Part shown: positions 1 through 9,052 of the stretch, in pieces | Layout of the letters: every line of letters begins with the position of its first letter | Position numbering within the stretch: position 1 is the stretch's first letter | DNA from: Pseudomonas fluorescens | GTDB lineage: Bacteria > Pseudomonadota > Gammaproteobacteria > Pseudomonadales > Pseudomonadaceae | Assembly: GCF_902497875.1 (NCBI RefSeq) | Contig: NZ_CABVHY010000015.1 | Span: forward strand, 62,001-126,000 | Direction of reading: 5' to 3' | Length of the DNA: 64,000 nt | Program-made: the position numbers and the translations under genes | The notes under the pieces: model-generated | What the model was told of the DNA's origin: nothing | Database searches by the model: none | The model's input: only the letters and a program-made list of their open reading frames with translations

Positions 1-198
1 GAAAGGTCTTGAAACCTGATTTGCGCATAGCCTGATGCGCTTCTCGCATAACGTTGTCGGCTCTCCGGCGAGCCGTTAGTGTCCGCTCCACAACGACACT
101 GAGTCCAGCGTTCAGCCAAACAACAACGAATCATTTTCCGTTCGCGGGATCATTGCGACTGCCAAATAAAACCGACAATACGGCACTGGGGATTTTTT

Positions 199-1422
199 AT
201 GCGTGAGCTTTTCACGAGGGCTAGCTTCGTCTGTGCGGGGCTGTTGGCAAGTCTTTCGCCGGGGCTGATGGCCCAGGGATTTTTCGAGGATGCACAAGGC
301 AAACTGACGCTGCGCAACTACTACTTCAACGACGGTTATCGCGACGGTGGAGCGGACCGCAAGGAGTGGGCCCAGGGGTTTTTGCTCAATCTGCAATCGG
401 GTTATACCGAAGGAACCGTTGGTTTTGGTCTTGATGCCTTGGGGCTGGCCGGGTTGAAGCTGGACTCGAGTCCGACCCACGCCGGCACCGGGCTTTTGCC
501 TGTGCATGGTGACGGGCATGCCGCGAATGAATATTCCAGTCTCGGCGTGACAGCGAAGATGCGTATCGGTGATGCCGTGGTGAAAACCGGTACGCTGCTG
601 CCGAAGATCCCGGTGCTGGTCCACAACGATGGCCGTCTGTTGCCGCAGACCCTGCGCGGCACCCAGATCGAATACTCCGGTGTTTCCAATCTGTACCTGC
701 ACGCCGGGCATCTGGACCAGTTCAAGCAACGCAACTCCACCAACAGCGTGGACATCTATCCTCAGGGCTACAACGGCAACAAAGGCAGCGGGTTCGATTT
801 CGCCGGCGCGACTTACAGGTTCACACCCAACCTCAGCGGCACTTGGTACTACGGCGAAATGCGTGAGTTCTACCGCCAGCAGTTCCTTGGACTGGTCCAC
901 AAACAACCGCTCGGCCCAGGCAACCTGACCAGCGACTTGCGTTATTTCATCAGCAGCGAAGCAGGGGTGGCACGTAACGGCAAAGTCGACAGCGACATGT
1001 TCAGCGGGTTGTTCACCTATCGCCTCGGCGCCCAGGCACTGGGCCTGGGTTACCAGAAAGTCAGCGGTGACACCGCCCTGCCTTACACCAGTGGGGCCAC
1101 GGTGTACTCGTTCAGTAATGCCGGTGTCGGCAAATTCATCCTGGCCGGTGAGCAGACTTGGATGCTGCGCTACGACTATGATTTCGCCGCCGTGCTGCCC
1201 GGCCTGAGCTTCATGACTCGCTACTACAAAGGCGAGAATGGCGATTACAAAGGCCGCGAAGCCCGCGAGTGGGAGTCCGACACCAACCTGCGGTATGTCG
1301 TTCAGGACAGCACCCTCAAGGGCCTGGGCGTCGAGTTGCGCAAGGCGACTTACCGCTCGACCTACGCCAGTGACCGCGATAACTATCGGCTGTACCTGAC
1401 GTATGACATTGCCCTTTGGTAG
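199..1422 (+). CDS. OprD-family outer membrane porin
   Basis: Predicted outer-membrane channel of the OprD family, which in pseudomonads admits amino acids, peptides or organic acids; the substrate cannot be read here. Residues 1-25 form a signal peptide (MRELFTR, then a hydrophobic core, likely cut after LMA). The mature part opens with KLTLRNYYFN, typical of the family, alternates short polar and aromatic strands as beta-barrels do, and ends in a tryptophan (YDIALW). At 407 aa it is slightly short for OprD (about 420-450). ATG at 199 follows GGGGA at 186. It appears monocistronic, with a shared terminator-like hairpin downstream. Confidence 0.9.
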   Translation: MRELFTRASFVCAGLLASLSPGLMAQGFFEDAQGKLTLRNYYFNDGYRDGGADRKEWAQGFLLNLQSGYTEGTVGFGLDALGLAGLKLDSSPTHAGTGLLPVHGDGHAANEYSSLGVTAKMRIGDAVVKTGTLLPKIPVLVHNDGRLLPQTLRGTQIEYSGVSNLYLHAGHLDQFKQRNSTNSVDIYPQGYNGNKGSGFDFAGATYRFTPNLSGTWYYGEMREFYRQQFLGLVHKQPLGPGNLTSDLRYFISSEAGVARNGKVDSDMFSGLFTYRLGAQALGLGYQKVSGDTALPYTSGATVYSFSNAGVGKFILAGEQTWMLRYDYDFAAVLPGLSFMTRYYKGENGDYKGREAREWESDTNLRYVVQDSTLKGLGVELRKATYRSTYASDRDNYRLYLTYDIALW

Positions 1423-1460
1423 GCGGTCAGTGAATGCGCGCCTGATCCTGGCGCGGACTG

Positions 1461-1503
1461 AAAAAAACACCCCGTTGGGGCCCGTTGAGGTGATGTTTTT
1501 TTT
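1461..1503. terminator. Probable bidirectional terminator between porin and kinase genes
   Basis: A-run, CCCC..GGGG hairpin and a T-run of eight lie between the convergent ends of the porin gene and the histidine kinase gene. The outer A/T arms pair with a small bulge, so the structure could stop transcription from both sides. Confidence 0.55.
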
Positions 1504-1553
1504 GCCTGAAGAGGCGTGTATTGAGTTTTGCGCGGGATTTTCGCGTGTAAAGG

Positions 1554-2576
1554 TCAATGCCCCGTCAATGGCAACCTGACGATGAACTCGCTACCCATAC
1601 CGTCACCTTCGCTGAGTCCGATCACCGTGCCGCCGTGGGCTTCCACCAGTTCGCGGACCACGGTCAGGCCGATGCCCAAGCCGGCTCCGTTGAAGCCGAC
1701 GGCGTGCACGTCCTGGACAAAGGGGTCGAAAATAAAGGGCAGGGCCTTTGCCGAAATGCCGATGCCGTTGTCGCAAATACTCATCACCAGAGTGTCGGCT
1801 TCGAGCGTTACGGACAGGCTGACGATGCCCCCGGCCGGTGTGTATTTGGCCGCATTCCCCAGGACGTTGCCCAGAATCTGAGTGAGGCGCACCGGGTCGC
1901 CGTTCACCGCGAGCATGCCGTCGGGAAGTCGGGCACTGAAATGTAACTGGTGAGCAGTCATCACCGGGCTGCAGACGGCGATGGCTTCGTGGATGATCTG
2001 CAGCATGTCCACGACGCGGCGATCGAGGCGCAACTTGCCGGTGCTGGCGCGGGAGACGTCCAGCAGGTCGTCGACCAGCCGTGACATGTGCTGAACCTGG
2101 CCTTCGATCAGCGCCTGCATCCGCGGTAACTCTTCGCTCGGCACCCGCACCAGACGCCCGGCGATCATGCTGATGGGTGTCAAGGGATTGCGCAGCTCAT
2201 GGGCGACCAGGGTGAGAATATTCCGTTGCTGCCCCAGTGCCTGTTCGGCCGAAGCTTGAAGGTTTTGCGCACTCAGCGCAGCGATCACCAGTTGTGCGTT
2301 GGCTTCACGCAGCTCCTGATACAGGCGTTGTTGTTCGCAGTGAAGGGGTGTTTGAGCGTCCGATTGCGCCAGGAGTATTGCCAGTACCAGCTGTTGATTG
2401 GCCTCGATCAGTTGCTCGACCTGCTGGCTGTCGCCCAGACGATTATTGGCATCGTCCAGCTCTTGCTGCAGCGCGGCCAGTACCGCACGCGCTTCAACGG
2501 TTTTTTGGCCAAGCAGGAAGAGTTCGCGCGCGGCACTGGCCATCGCTCCCTCATTCTTGCCATTGGCCTCATTCAT
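1554..2576 (-). CDS. Cytoplasmic sensor histidine kinase of the KaiC-like operon
   Basis: Histidine kinase of 340 aa without membrane segments. Residues 20-120 are a long helical, probably coiled-coil stretch rich in Q, E and L. The dimerisation/phosphoacceptor domain carries the H-box AHELRNPLTPI with the phosphoacceptor at His126. The ATPase domain has an N-box (LGNVLGNAAKYTP), a G1 box (DNGIGI) and a G2 box (GLGIGLTVV). No receiver domain or dedicated response regulator gene is adjacent. It lies 9 bases after the KaiC-like gene on the same strand and is the last gene of a three-gene operon, so the KaiC-like protein is its probable signalling partner (inference). Confidence 0.9.
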   Translation of the reverse strand: MNEANGKNEGAMASAARELFLLGQKTVEARAVLAALQQELDDANNRLGDSQQVEQLIEANQQLVLAILLAQSDAQTPLHCEQQRLYQELREANAQLVIAALSAQNLQASAEQALGQQRNILTLVAHELRNPLTPISMIAGRLVRVPSEELPRMQALIEGQVQHMSRLVDDLLDVSRASTGKLRLDRRVVDMLQIIHEAIAVCSPVMTAHQLHFSARLPDGMLAVNGDPVRLTQILGNVLGNAAKYTPAGGIVSLSVTLEADTLVMSICDNGIGISAKALPFIFDPFVQDVHAVGFNGAGLGIGLTVVRELVEAHGGTVIGLSEGDGMGSEFIVRLPLTGH

Positions 2577-2585
2577 GATGCCGGC

Positions 2586-4070
2586 TCAAGCTTTTCTATC
2601 TCCTGGGTGCTCCACACCTGAAATCTGTTTGGTCGGCCGGCCACCGAGCAGGCCTTCTTGATCTGCAAGCATTTCGCCGATCTGCAGGCCGTGGTCGTCG
2701 ATACGGTACAGGCGCAGTTCATCGGAATGGGCGCTGGCCCTTACTTTGACCACAGCCATGATGCGTAGCAAGCGGCTTTGCACTTCAATATAGCGTTGAA
2801 CGATGATCGCGTCGGTGAGAAACGCCGTGCCATAGGGGCTGAAGCGCAGATCGGTGTAGCGGTCTTCAAGTTCGGAGGTCATCAATACGCTGACACCGAC
2901 ACTGGTCAATGCGGTGACCATGCGGGCCAACGACTCACGGAAGTCTTCGCGAAAGGTCGGTGCCAGTGCCAGCTCGAAGCCCGAAAGTGAATCGATGACC
3001 ACTCGGGTCGCTTTCAGACGGGTTATTTCGCTCAACAATAACTGGACGATTTCGTCGATGGACAGGTCCGGTGCACGACTGTCCACCAGTCCGACCTGAC
3101 CGCTTTGGATCAGCTGAGTCAGCGTGGCACTTCGCAAATGATGGGGGCGTTGCTCGAACACCGCGATCACACCGGTTTCACCATTGCGGGCACCTTCAGC
3201 CAGGAAGGTGGCCGCCAGGATACTTTTCCCGGAGCCGGAAGGACCGGCCACCAGCAACGAATAGCCACGGGGCAGGCCACCGCCGAGCATCTCGTCCAGC
3301 CGCGGAACGCCCATTTTCAGGCGCGAAGACGGTGTGCCGTCGGACGGTTCGACCGGCTTCGTGGCATACACCGCTGCCGGTGCGAAGACCTTGATGCCCG
3401 AAGTGCCGATGCGGAAGGTGTGCAGCCCCGGCAATGTCGGCTGGCCGCGCATCTTCATGATTTCCATTTTGCGCACCATGGAGTTGCGCTGCACGCTCTG
3501 GCGCAGCCAGATCAGGCCGTCGGCCACGGTGAAAATCGGATTGGTGTCGGTCTCGGTGAAGTATTCGCCGATCAGGAAGGTGGTTGCCTGCCAGGTGGTC
3601 ATCAACATGCCCAGTTGCTGAATGAACTGCGGCAAGTTGTTATTCGGATTGTCCTGGGTTCGGCTTGCCAGCACGACCGAGCGGAACGAGTCGACGAACA
3701 CCAGTGCCGGACCGTGGGCCTCGACCTCGGCGACGATGCGCCGCAGCACCTCATCCAGGTCGCCCGCCAGCGTATCGTCTGCCAGGTTGATATAGCGGAC
3801 CGAATGGTTGATCGCTTCGCTGTCGAAAAAGTCGAACTGCTGTTGGTAGCGCAGCATCTTCAGCGGCGGTTCACCGAGCACGGTGAAGAACAGCGCCGGA
3901 CGTTCCGGGGTGGCCAGGGCGAACATCATCTGATGCGCCAGGGTGGTCTTGCCGCAGCCGGGAGGCCCGGCGATCAGGTTGAACGAAAACTCCGGCAATC
4001 CTCCGCCAAGCACCTCGTCCAGTCCTGGCACGCCAGTGGCCAAGCGGTTGATTGTCACTTTGGTGGTCAT
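2586..4070 (-). CDS. KaiC-like double-RecA ATPase
   Basis: Protein of 494 aa with two RecA/KaiC domains. The N-terminal domain has Walker A GPPGCGKT (residues 35-42) and Walker B-like LVFVDSF. The C-terminal domain has Walker A GPSGSGKS near residue 275 and Walker B-like RVVIDSLSG. In cyanobacterial KaiC each domain carries a catalytic Glu-Glu pair; here the equivalent segments read VLGEPP and VFEQRP, so only one Glu of each pair is kept. A KaiB gene is absent. The start used is ATG 4070, which overlaps the stop of the upstream gene as ATGA; an in-frame ATG at 4115 would overlap that gene by more. The role is probably ATP-driven signalling with the downstream kinase rather than a circadian clock. 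Confidence 0.9.
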   Translation of the reverse strand: MTTKVTINRLATGVPGLDEVLGGGLPEFSFNLIAGPPGCGKTTLAHQMMFALATPERPALFFTVLGEPPLKMLRYQQQFDFFDSEAINHSVRYINLADDTLAGDLDEVLRRIVAEVEAHGPALVFVDSFRSVVLASRTQDNPNNNLPQFIQQLGMLMTTWQATTFLIGEYFTETDTNPIFTVADGLIWLRQSVQRNSMVRKMEIMKMRGQPTLPGLHTFRIGTSGIKVFAPAAVYATKPVEPSDGTPSSRLKMGVPRLDEMLGGGLPRGYSLLVAGPSGSGKSILAATFLAEGARNGETGVIAVFEQRPHHLRSATLTQLIQSGQVGLVDSRAPDLSIDEIVQLLLSEITRLKATRVVIDSLSGFELALAPTFREDFRESLARMVTALTSVGVSVLMTSELEDRYTDLRFSPYGTAFLTDAIIVQRYIEVQSRLLRIMAVVKVRASAHSDELRLYRIDDHGLQIGEMLADQEGLLGGRPTKQISGVEHPGDRKA

Positions 4071-4501
4071 GACGAAGTATCCTGCGCGGGGCTGCCGCCC
4101 AAAGAATTTTCCCACACAGCACGAAGCAATCGTGCGGTGAGCGAGGGCCCGATCAGCGTGGTCAGCAGTTCGTAGAATGTTTTTAGAAACGCTTCACCGA
4201 AAAAAATCGCTTCGGCTTCGCTTTGCTGAACAAGTACGGATTTGAGTTCCGTCAGATCCATGCCGGGCTGCACACTTTCATAAGTACCGGCCAGGCGTGG
4301 ATGGGTGGAGGCGCACAGATGGAGACTGCGGCGATAAAGCGCGGCAACCCCTTGCTGTCCGATAATCGGCGTAAGGGCTGCATCCATTTCCTGCAATGTT
4401 GTAACGATCGCATCGGCGACCTGGGCAATGTCAGCGTTGTGGCCAACGCGGTGCGCCAGAGAAGCTACGATCTGACTGCTCTCTTCGCTATCCGTGGGCA
4501 T
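4067..4501 (-). CDS. Uncharacterised first gene of the KaiC-like operon
   Basis: 144-residue, mostly helical soluble protein of a family I do not recognise. It has no signal peptide, no membrane segment and no motif I can name; it is not KaiB, which is about 90-100 aa with a thioredoxin-like fold. Its stop overlaps the start of the KaiC-like gene (ATGA), so the two are translationally coupled and the product probably works with KaiC and the kinase. No clear ribosome binding site precedes ATG 4501. Confidence 0.7.
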   Translation of the reverse strand: MPTDSEESSQIVASLAHRVGHNADIAQVADAIVTTLQEMDAALTPIIGQQGVAALYRRSLHLCASTHPRLAGTYESVQPGMDLTELKSVLVQQSEAEAIFFGEAFLKTFYELLTTLIGPSLTARLLRAVWENSLGGSPAQDTSS

Positions 4502-4876
4502 GGCAAACTGATATCTGGATGGATAGACCCTGATAGTACACCCAAAGGCGTGTAGTGGAGGCTGGTTTGAGTGGCTGTTGAGGGCTGATATTCCGTCCTT
4601 TGATCCTGATTGCCGACAGGGTTGGCGTTACCGACGAACCTTTCCCCGATTTGCCTCTGGCAGATGGGGGTGGCGGTGACCCTGATCTTGAGTTTGCACT
4701 AAGTTATACAAAGTGAAACCTTGCATTGAGCTAGTCGACCGACGGTTCGCCAGGCAAAAAAGCCCGCGGCAGAGCGGGGAAACCTTAGTGCCTTGAAATG
4801 AGCGCTCGGGAATGTACAGCGCGGGGACCGCCGATAGGGTGAAGAAAAACTCATTTCTATTGGCCGAAGAGAAGAC
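4502..4876. other. Intergenic: promoter region of the KaiC-like operon
   Basis: Holds the end of the hydrolase transcript (terminator at 4755-4779) and, nearer 4502, what should be the promoter of the minus-strand KaiC-like operon. I see no convincing gene and no promoter boxes I would commit to. Confidence 0.5.
4755..4779 (-). terminator. Intrinsic terminator of the alpha/beta hydrolase gene
   Basis: Read on the minus strand: CCCGC stem, six-base loop TCTGCC, GCGGG, then six T. It lies about 100 bases beyond the hydrolase stop codon. Confidence 0.8.
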
Positions 4877-5680
4877 TCAACTGCGCTCGATAAATCGTGC
4901 AATGACCTGATTGACGATGTCTGGATGGGTAACGGGACCCATGTGCCCAAGTTCCTCGAATTGCACCCTCTCGACTTTTGGCAGAGCCCCGGCCAGTAAC
5001 CGCGCCACCCCAAGTGACGAGGCTGGCGAGTCCTTGCCTGTCATGTAGAGCACTGGAATGTCGAGCGAGCGAAAAGCCTGCAGTGGGGTCGGCTCGGTCA
5101 ACAATGCGTGAGCCCAGCCGCGCACATTGGCCACCGCAGCGGCGATGGATTGCTTGCGTTGCTCCGGGGTTCGTTTCCACGCTGCAGAACCCATCCAGTA
5201 GTCAATGAACCGCTCGGCGGCGGCGCCCTGGTGACCTGCATCGAGGGCTCGGCCGGCATCGGCAACGACCTCGCGTATCAGGTCCGCCTCATTGGGTGGG
5301 GGCATTTGCGCATCAAGCAGCGAAAACAGCGTGGGCTCATACACCGCGATGGCACGCACCCGCTCGGGATGGTGCAACGCGGCAATCAGTGCGACTGCGG
5401 CGCCATAGGAATGACCCACCAGCGTAAGAGGTGCGCCCGCTCTGGCAAGCACCGGCTCTGCGAGCGCAACTTCGTCGCTGAGGCTGATGATCCGATCGGC
5501 TGGCCAGGCAGGGCTCTTGCCTGCGCCATAGGAGTCGAGAGCCAGCACATGGAACCGCGGAGCCAGGCGCTCCAACAGCCCTCGCCACTGCGCCGAGCTG
5601 CTCGCATTGGCGTGAAAACACACCACGCCCGGGCCAGCACCCACGCCAGACTCCTGAAAAAAGGCTTCGATGAGTTCCAC
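4877..5680 (-). CDS. Alpha/beta hydrolase
   Basis: 267-aa alpha/beta-hydrolase fold protein. The nucleophile elbow is VGHSYGAAVA with Ser91, the catalytic His lies in ELGHMGP (about residue 246), and an oxyanion-type segment CFHANASSS follows the first strand. No signal peptide, so cytoplasmic. The substrate is unknown; the overall layout fits esterases and related small-molecule hydrolases. The start is GTG 5680, preceded by GGAGG at good spacing. It follows the DUF3079 gene by 63 bases on the same strand and may be cotranscribed. Confidence 0.85.
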   Translation of the reverse strand: MELIEAFFQESGVGAGPGVVCFHANASSSAQWRGLLERLAPRFHVLALDSYGAGKSPAWPADRIISLSDEVALAEPVLARAGAPLTLVGHSYGAAVALIAALHHPERVRAIAVYEPTLFSLLDAQMPPPNEADLIREVVADAGRALDAGHQGAAAERFIDYWMGSAAWKRTPEQRKQSIAAAVANVRGWAHALLTEPTPLQAFRSLDIPVLYMTGKDSPASSLGVARLLAGALPKVERVQFEELGHMGPVTHPDIVNQVIARFIERS

Positions 5681-5743
5681 GCAGACCTCCGGAGAAGAGA
5701 GACTGGGGACAATTATTTGCCTGATCGGGAAAAGAGGACAGTG

Positions 5744-5989
5744 CTATTTATCAACTTCTACAAGCCGAATAACACCGCTGCTCGGATCGTCCACCGGCTT
5801 TTGCGCCACGGTGGCCGGGTCAATACCCCAATCCCCGTGTAAATACCAGTCATCGCCGATCATCTCGGCCGGATGCATCGTGCGGTCAGAGCCATTGCCA
5901 CACGCCAGGGAGCTCGCCGGACAGTACCTGTCACAGCCCCAGCAGATGCGCTCGGGGTGTTTCGGGTGGATGGGGAATATCTTGGCCAT
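5744..5989 (-). CDS. DUF3079 family small protein
   Basis: 81-aa protein with the strongly conserved opening IHPKHPERICWGCDRYC and a further Cys in LACGNG, matching my memory of the DUF3079 family (short proteobacterial proteins with clustered cysteines, possibly metal binding). Function unknown. ATG 5989 is chosen over the in-frame ATG at 6001 because GGAG lies seven bases upstream of it and the product then begins MAKIFP, as in relatives. Confidence 0.8.
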   Translation of the reverse strand: MAKIFPIHPKHPERICWGCDRYCPASSLACGNGSDRTMHPAEMIGDDWYLHGDWGIDPATVAQKPVDDPSSGVIRLVEVDK

Positions 5990-6154
5990 GGCGATCTCCA
6001 AGTGACGTGTAGGAGTGGCCTTCAGCCTACAGAACCCGGGAGGGTAGGGAGTTGATGGTGATCAAGAATGGGGAATTCGCTGCGTGAAAAGGGCACCCTC
6101 TCTGTGGGCATGAGGCCCAATGCCAGTCAGTTAAGCATTGGATACTCCCAAAAA

Positions 6155-6248
6155 GATCGCAGCCTGCGGCAGCTCCTACGCCGAGCCGATTCACCCTTGT
6201 AATAACGGATGTGCGCAAAACTTGTAGGAGCTGCCGCAGGCTGCGATC
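6155..6248. repeat. REP/BIME-type inverted repeat pair
   Basis: Two 25-base arms (6155-6179 and 6224-6248) are perfect reverse complements, each containing GTAGGAGCTGCCGCAGG or its complement. This is the extragenic palindrome family common in Pseudomonas fluorescens-group genomes. A related, less perfect pair lies at 40141-40225. Confidence 0.9.
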
Positions 6249-6342
6249 TTGGCGATATTACACTCGCCGAAAGGCTCTGGTTTATGTCGAAGTACTGTGC
6301 ATTTTTTTAACTGACCGGCATTAGCCTTCAGGCCACCCATCT

Positions 6343-6618
6343 TTACGACGACGAAACCTGCGCCTGCAATCGTCGCCCAATGACATCCATCAAATCGCAG
6401 CCATCACGCAACGGAATGGCCAGCACTCGCGCAAAATCGTGCAGGACCACGGCATCGCTATGGATCTCCTCGCGCAGGGCGAGGTTCTCCAGCAGTTGCG
6501 TCACGGCGCTGATGCGGTAGGCCGCGGTTTCGTGCAGCACGTCGAGGGGCGCTTCGGTGTCAATCAACAGGGAAGGGATGGTGCAGTCCAGGCCGGTGAT
6601 GGGCATGTATCGAGCCAT
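6343..6618 (-). CDS. Small hypothetical protein paired with a DUF6124-like gene
   Basis: 91-aa soluble protein of unknown function. It begins MARYMPITGL and has an amphipathic helical centre. GGGAG lies upstream of ATG 6618. It follows the 129-aa gene by 19 bases on the same strand, which makes a two-gene operon likely. Short Pseudomonas-specific proteins of this kind often come in such pairs. Confidence 0.6.
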   Translation of the reverse strand: MARYMPITGLDCTIPSLLIDTEAPLDVLHETAAYRISAVTQLLENLALREEIHSDAVVLHDFARVLAIPLRDGCDLMDVIGRRLQAQVSSS

Positions 6619-6637
6619 GGGTAGAAAACTCCCGCTT

Positions 6638-7027
6638 TCATTGGAAGGCTGTTGGCTTCACCACAGATGCTTGTGAGGCGAGGTTATCCAGCGCTCGGTT
6701 CACCAACAGCTCACCCAATACCACCCTCTGCTGAATCGCCAGCGCCACATTGCGGCGTGAGCCTTCGAGCTCGAAGGCCAAGCCCGGGGTCATGACATTT
6801 AGCGACGCGAGCGTTTCGCTGGCGTGAACCAACAGCGTTTCAGTGTCGACGTCGGGGGTAAGGGCGAAGAGGTTGTCTGGCCGTTTGTCGAGCTTGGGTT
6901 TATCCAACGGCGGCGTCAGCTGGAAGTCGAGGGCGCTTTCGGCGGCCTCGCGGAGTTTGCTGCAGTCGAGGAACGCGTAAGCAGAAAGGCTTGGGGTTTC
7001 GGGGGGATTGGGGGTGATCTTTTTCAT
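6638..7027 (-). CDS. DUF6124-like small protein
   Basis: 129-aa protein opening MKKITPNPPETPSLSAY followed by a helical segment with KLREAAESALD, which resembles the DUF6124 family found almost only in Pseudomonas. The function is unknown. GGAG sits upstream of ATG 7027. First gene of a probable pair with the 91-aa gene. The family call is from memory of the N-terminal pattern. Confidence 0.65.
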   Translation of the reverse strand: MKKITPNPPETPSLSAYAFLDCSKLREAAESALDFQLTPPLDKPKLDKRPDNLFALTPDVDTETLLVHASETLASLNVMTPGLAFELEGSRRNVALAIQQRVVLGELLVNRALDNLASQASVVKPTAFQ

Positions 7028-7747
7028 GGTGAAGCTCCATTGTCTCGAGAAGCTACACTTTCCGGCCTGTCAAAACCGATCGCTGATTTGAAGCGATCCC
7101 TGAAGATTATCTTCGTAGTTTGTTCCTCGCCAGTTCACCGAAGACGCCACAGGTTGCAGGAAGAGTCTGAAGCTCGTATTCAGGGGCGGTTCTGCCCTGT
7201 GGAAGACGCAACATGGGGATTGTTTCCCCACTGTTGGGTAAGTATCGACCTGCATCCCAAGTGTGGGCCTTTCAGGTTTCTAATTCAGAAAGGTGTAACC
7301 AACCTTGGTTACTGATTCAAACGAAGAGATACCGGTTCTGTAACCGGGCTTGTATCTGATTATCGGTACTCTCCGGTCATCATTTGACTAATGGCCATTA
7401 GCAATCTCTCGAGTATTGCCTATAGTCTGAGCGTGGGCCGCGGCGTTGTCTTCCAAGCCACGATCAGGCCAGAGGCAGAGCGATTGCTGGCCCATATTTT
7501 GCGTGCTGTCCCAATCGTTCTGGGGGGTAAACCAGAGAAGCGAGCGGACGGTATTGTTCTGGGCCTGGAGATGCTGAATGCGCTGCAAACCAGGGTCTGG
7601 AAAGCCTATTCGAGTAACAAAACTGGCCCAGAACAGTCTCCGACTCACCGATCGGGTAAGTCCCCCGTGTGATTTTTCGATAGCGGCTATTGGCCGCCAT
7701 GGACGAGCTACCATAGGTAAACCGCATTTTTTTCCCAGGAGAAAGTC
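7028..7747. other. 720-base stretch without a supported gene
   Basis: Short open frames exist on both strands but none has a ribosome binding site plus recognisable protein content. It must hold the promoters for the 129-aa gene (minus) and the 144-aa gene (plus). Confidence 0.4.
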
Positions 7748-8182
7748 ATGCCGCGTTTGGTCAAACCATCGGACTATGTACTCCAGGCTGTGATGGATAA
7801 AAAGATCTATATCCTCCCCTGGGAACGACGACTTTGTCCGGGCAATCCTACGGAGGAACCCGAGCAAGGTGCGCTGCTCTACAATAATTACATTCTGAAT
7901 TTCATACATGGAGTGACACCGCGACCACCCAGCGAGCGGGTGATCGAAATTGCGCAATGGTGTCTGGCCATGGCTGGAGAGCCTGCCAGGGCCTTGGCCG
8001 ATGATTTGTCTGCGGCTTATCTGAGCCGATACAGTTTTAGACTCGATGACGTGTCGAAATATGACGATGAATCGAAGGAGTTTCGGGGACATTTGGCGGT
8101 TTGGTCTGACGAGATCAAAAAGCTGCCGGCGACCCTGGTGATGGCTTTGCGCGCTCGTGCTGCAGGCCTCTTGCGACACTGA
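7748..8182 (+). CDS. Hypothetical protein
   Basis: 144-aa soluble protein with no family I recognise. ATG 7748 has a strong AGGAGA seven bases upstream, which is the main argument that it is real; a 263-codon open frame on the other strand over the same bases lacks such a signal. No signal peptide or membrane segment. The last gene before the ssrA-derived repeats, so probably ancestral chromosome. Confidence 0.6.
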   Translation: MPRLVKPSDYVLQAVMDKKIYILPWERRLCPGNPTEEPEQGALLYNNYILNFIHGVTPRPPSERVIEIAQWCLAMAGEPARALADDLSAAYLSRYSFRLDDVSKYDDESKEFRGHLAVWSDEIKKLPATLVMALRARAAGLLRH

Positions 8183-8391
8183 CGTTTGTTCGTTAACAGA
8201 AAAAAACGGGGGCAGACCACGATGAGTCAGGTACCAACCTGCTCACTCAATCGTGCTCCGACCGGGAGTGAAAACCCCCGATCGTCCCAACAGCCCCCAC
8301 TCGACTCTGTCCTCTTCGTGGTTCAAGCCAGCCCCTCAGGGCATCGCTTCCACAGTAGAGGGCGTCGAGCCAGAAGCTGGCGATCAAATCC

Positions 8392-8431
8392 CAAACCCCA
8401 GATGCAACAAAGCCCGCAAAAGGCGGGCTTC
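8392..8431. repeat. 40-base direct repeat, copy 1 (contains terminator hairpin)
   Basis: Matches 9579-9618 in 38 of 40 positions. The second half forms a hairpin (AAGCCCGC, loop, GCGGGCTT, 8410-8430). It lies just beyond the degraded ssrA 3' end at 8436, so it is probably the terminator of an ancestral ssrA copy. Confidence 0.85.
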
Positions 8432-8435
8432 TTTT

Positions 8436-8484
8436 GATGGGCCGGGGGATTTGAACCCCTGTCTGCCAGTACTCGGCTGTCGGC
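8436..8484 (-). repeat. Degraded copy of the ssrA 3' end (old attachment site)
   Basis: Nearly the same as the 3' terminal part of ssrA at 30494-30542, including GATTTGAACCCC and CCAGTACTC with a handful of substitutions. The match runs past the tRNA-like T-arm into ssrA-specific bases, so it is derived from ssrA and not from a tRNA. Interpreted as the far-side duplicate left by integration at ssrA. No complete ssrA or tRNA can be built from it. Confidence 0.85.
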
Positions 8485-8496
8485 CTTCACTCTCGC

Positions 8497-8784
8497 TTAC
8501 TGATCACCTTTGGTGGTGTTCTGGATTTTCTGCATCGCCTGGGTGGTCAGGGAAATGCATTCTTTGGCCCCATCCTCGGTGCCCCTGGCTTTAGCGGCCG
8601 TTGCCTGATGAATAGTGGCATCGATATCGGATTTCAAGCCCTCGCTCATTTGCTCGGTGCTGACCTTGGCGTCGCGGATTTTTTGCAGGTTGATAGTGCA
8701 AAGATCATCCTGCGAGCCAGCAAACACCGGGGAGGCCAACATTGCAGCGGTAATGAGCAGTCCAGCCAGTGCAGAACGCTTCAT
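8497..8784 (-). CDS. Small exported protein, paralogue of the gene at 30985
   Basis: 95-aa exported protein: signal peptide MKRSALAGLLITAAMLASPVFA cleaved after VFA (sequence given as seen at residues 1-22), leaving about 73 helical residues with two cysteines (DDLC and KECIS) that could form a disulfide. The paralogue beside intact ssrA shares the signal peptide, both cysteines and the C-terminal QKIQ. The upstream DNA of the two also resembles each other. GGAGATACCC precedes ATG in both. Periplasmic; function unknown. The duplicate supports an origin by integration of ssrA-flanking DNA. Confidence 0.8.
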   Translation of the reverse strand: MKRSALAGLLITAAMLASPVFAGSQDDLCTINLQKIRDAKVSTEQMSEGLKSDIDATIHQATAAKARGTEDGAKECISLTTQAMQKIQNTTKGDQ

Positions 8785-9052
8785 GGGTATCTCCTTGAAC
8801 TGATGGTCTCGGTGCTGCCGTTCAATGGGCGGCCTGGCCGAGGTCGGTTGTGAGCCTCATTCAATGGGGCCTAAGCAAAAGACTATAACTGCGCTCAGGA
8901 ATTCGATTTTCTTTTTGAGATAAGAGGAATAAGCCGGTTTTGGTCCGGCAGGGGCACTGATAAAGGACGAGAGAACGCCCCTTTTCACCTGTGGCAATCC
9001 TTAGGCCGGTCTGGCCTCGATGTTTGAACATCGATTCGCCATCACACTTCAC

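Noticed and set aside
112..1557. 481-codon open frame opposite the porin gene
   Set aside because: The porin on the plus strand has a signal peptide and family motifs; the opposite frame shows neither.
2586..4501. True KaiABC circadian clock
   Set aside because: No KaiA or KaiB, and the KaiC catalytic Glu pairs are incomplete.
7388..8179. 263-codon minus-strand frame over the 144-aa gene
   Set aside because: No ribosome binding site and no recognisable content, whereas the plus-strand gene has a strong AGGAGA.
8436..8484. Possible tRNA gene
   Set aside because: Only the 3' tail of ssrA is present; no acceptor 5' half, D-arm or anticodon arm can be formed.
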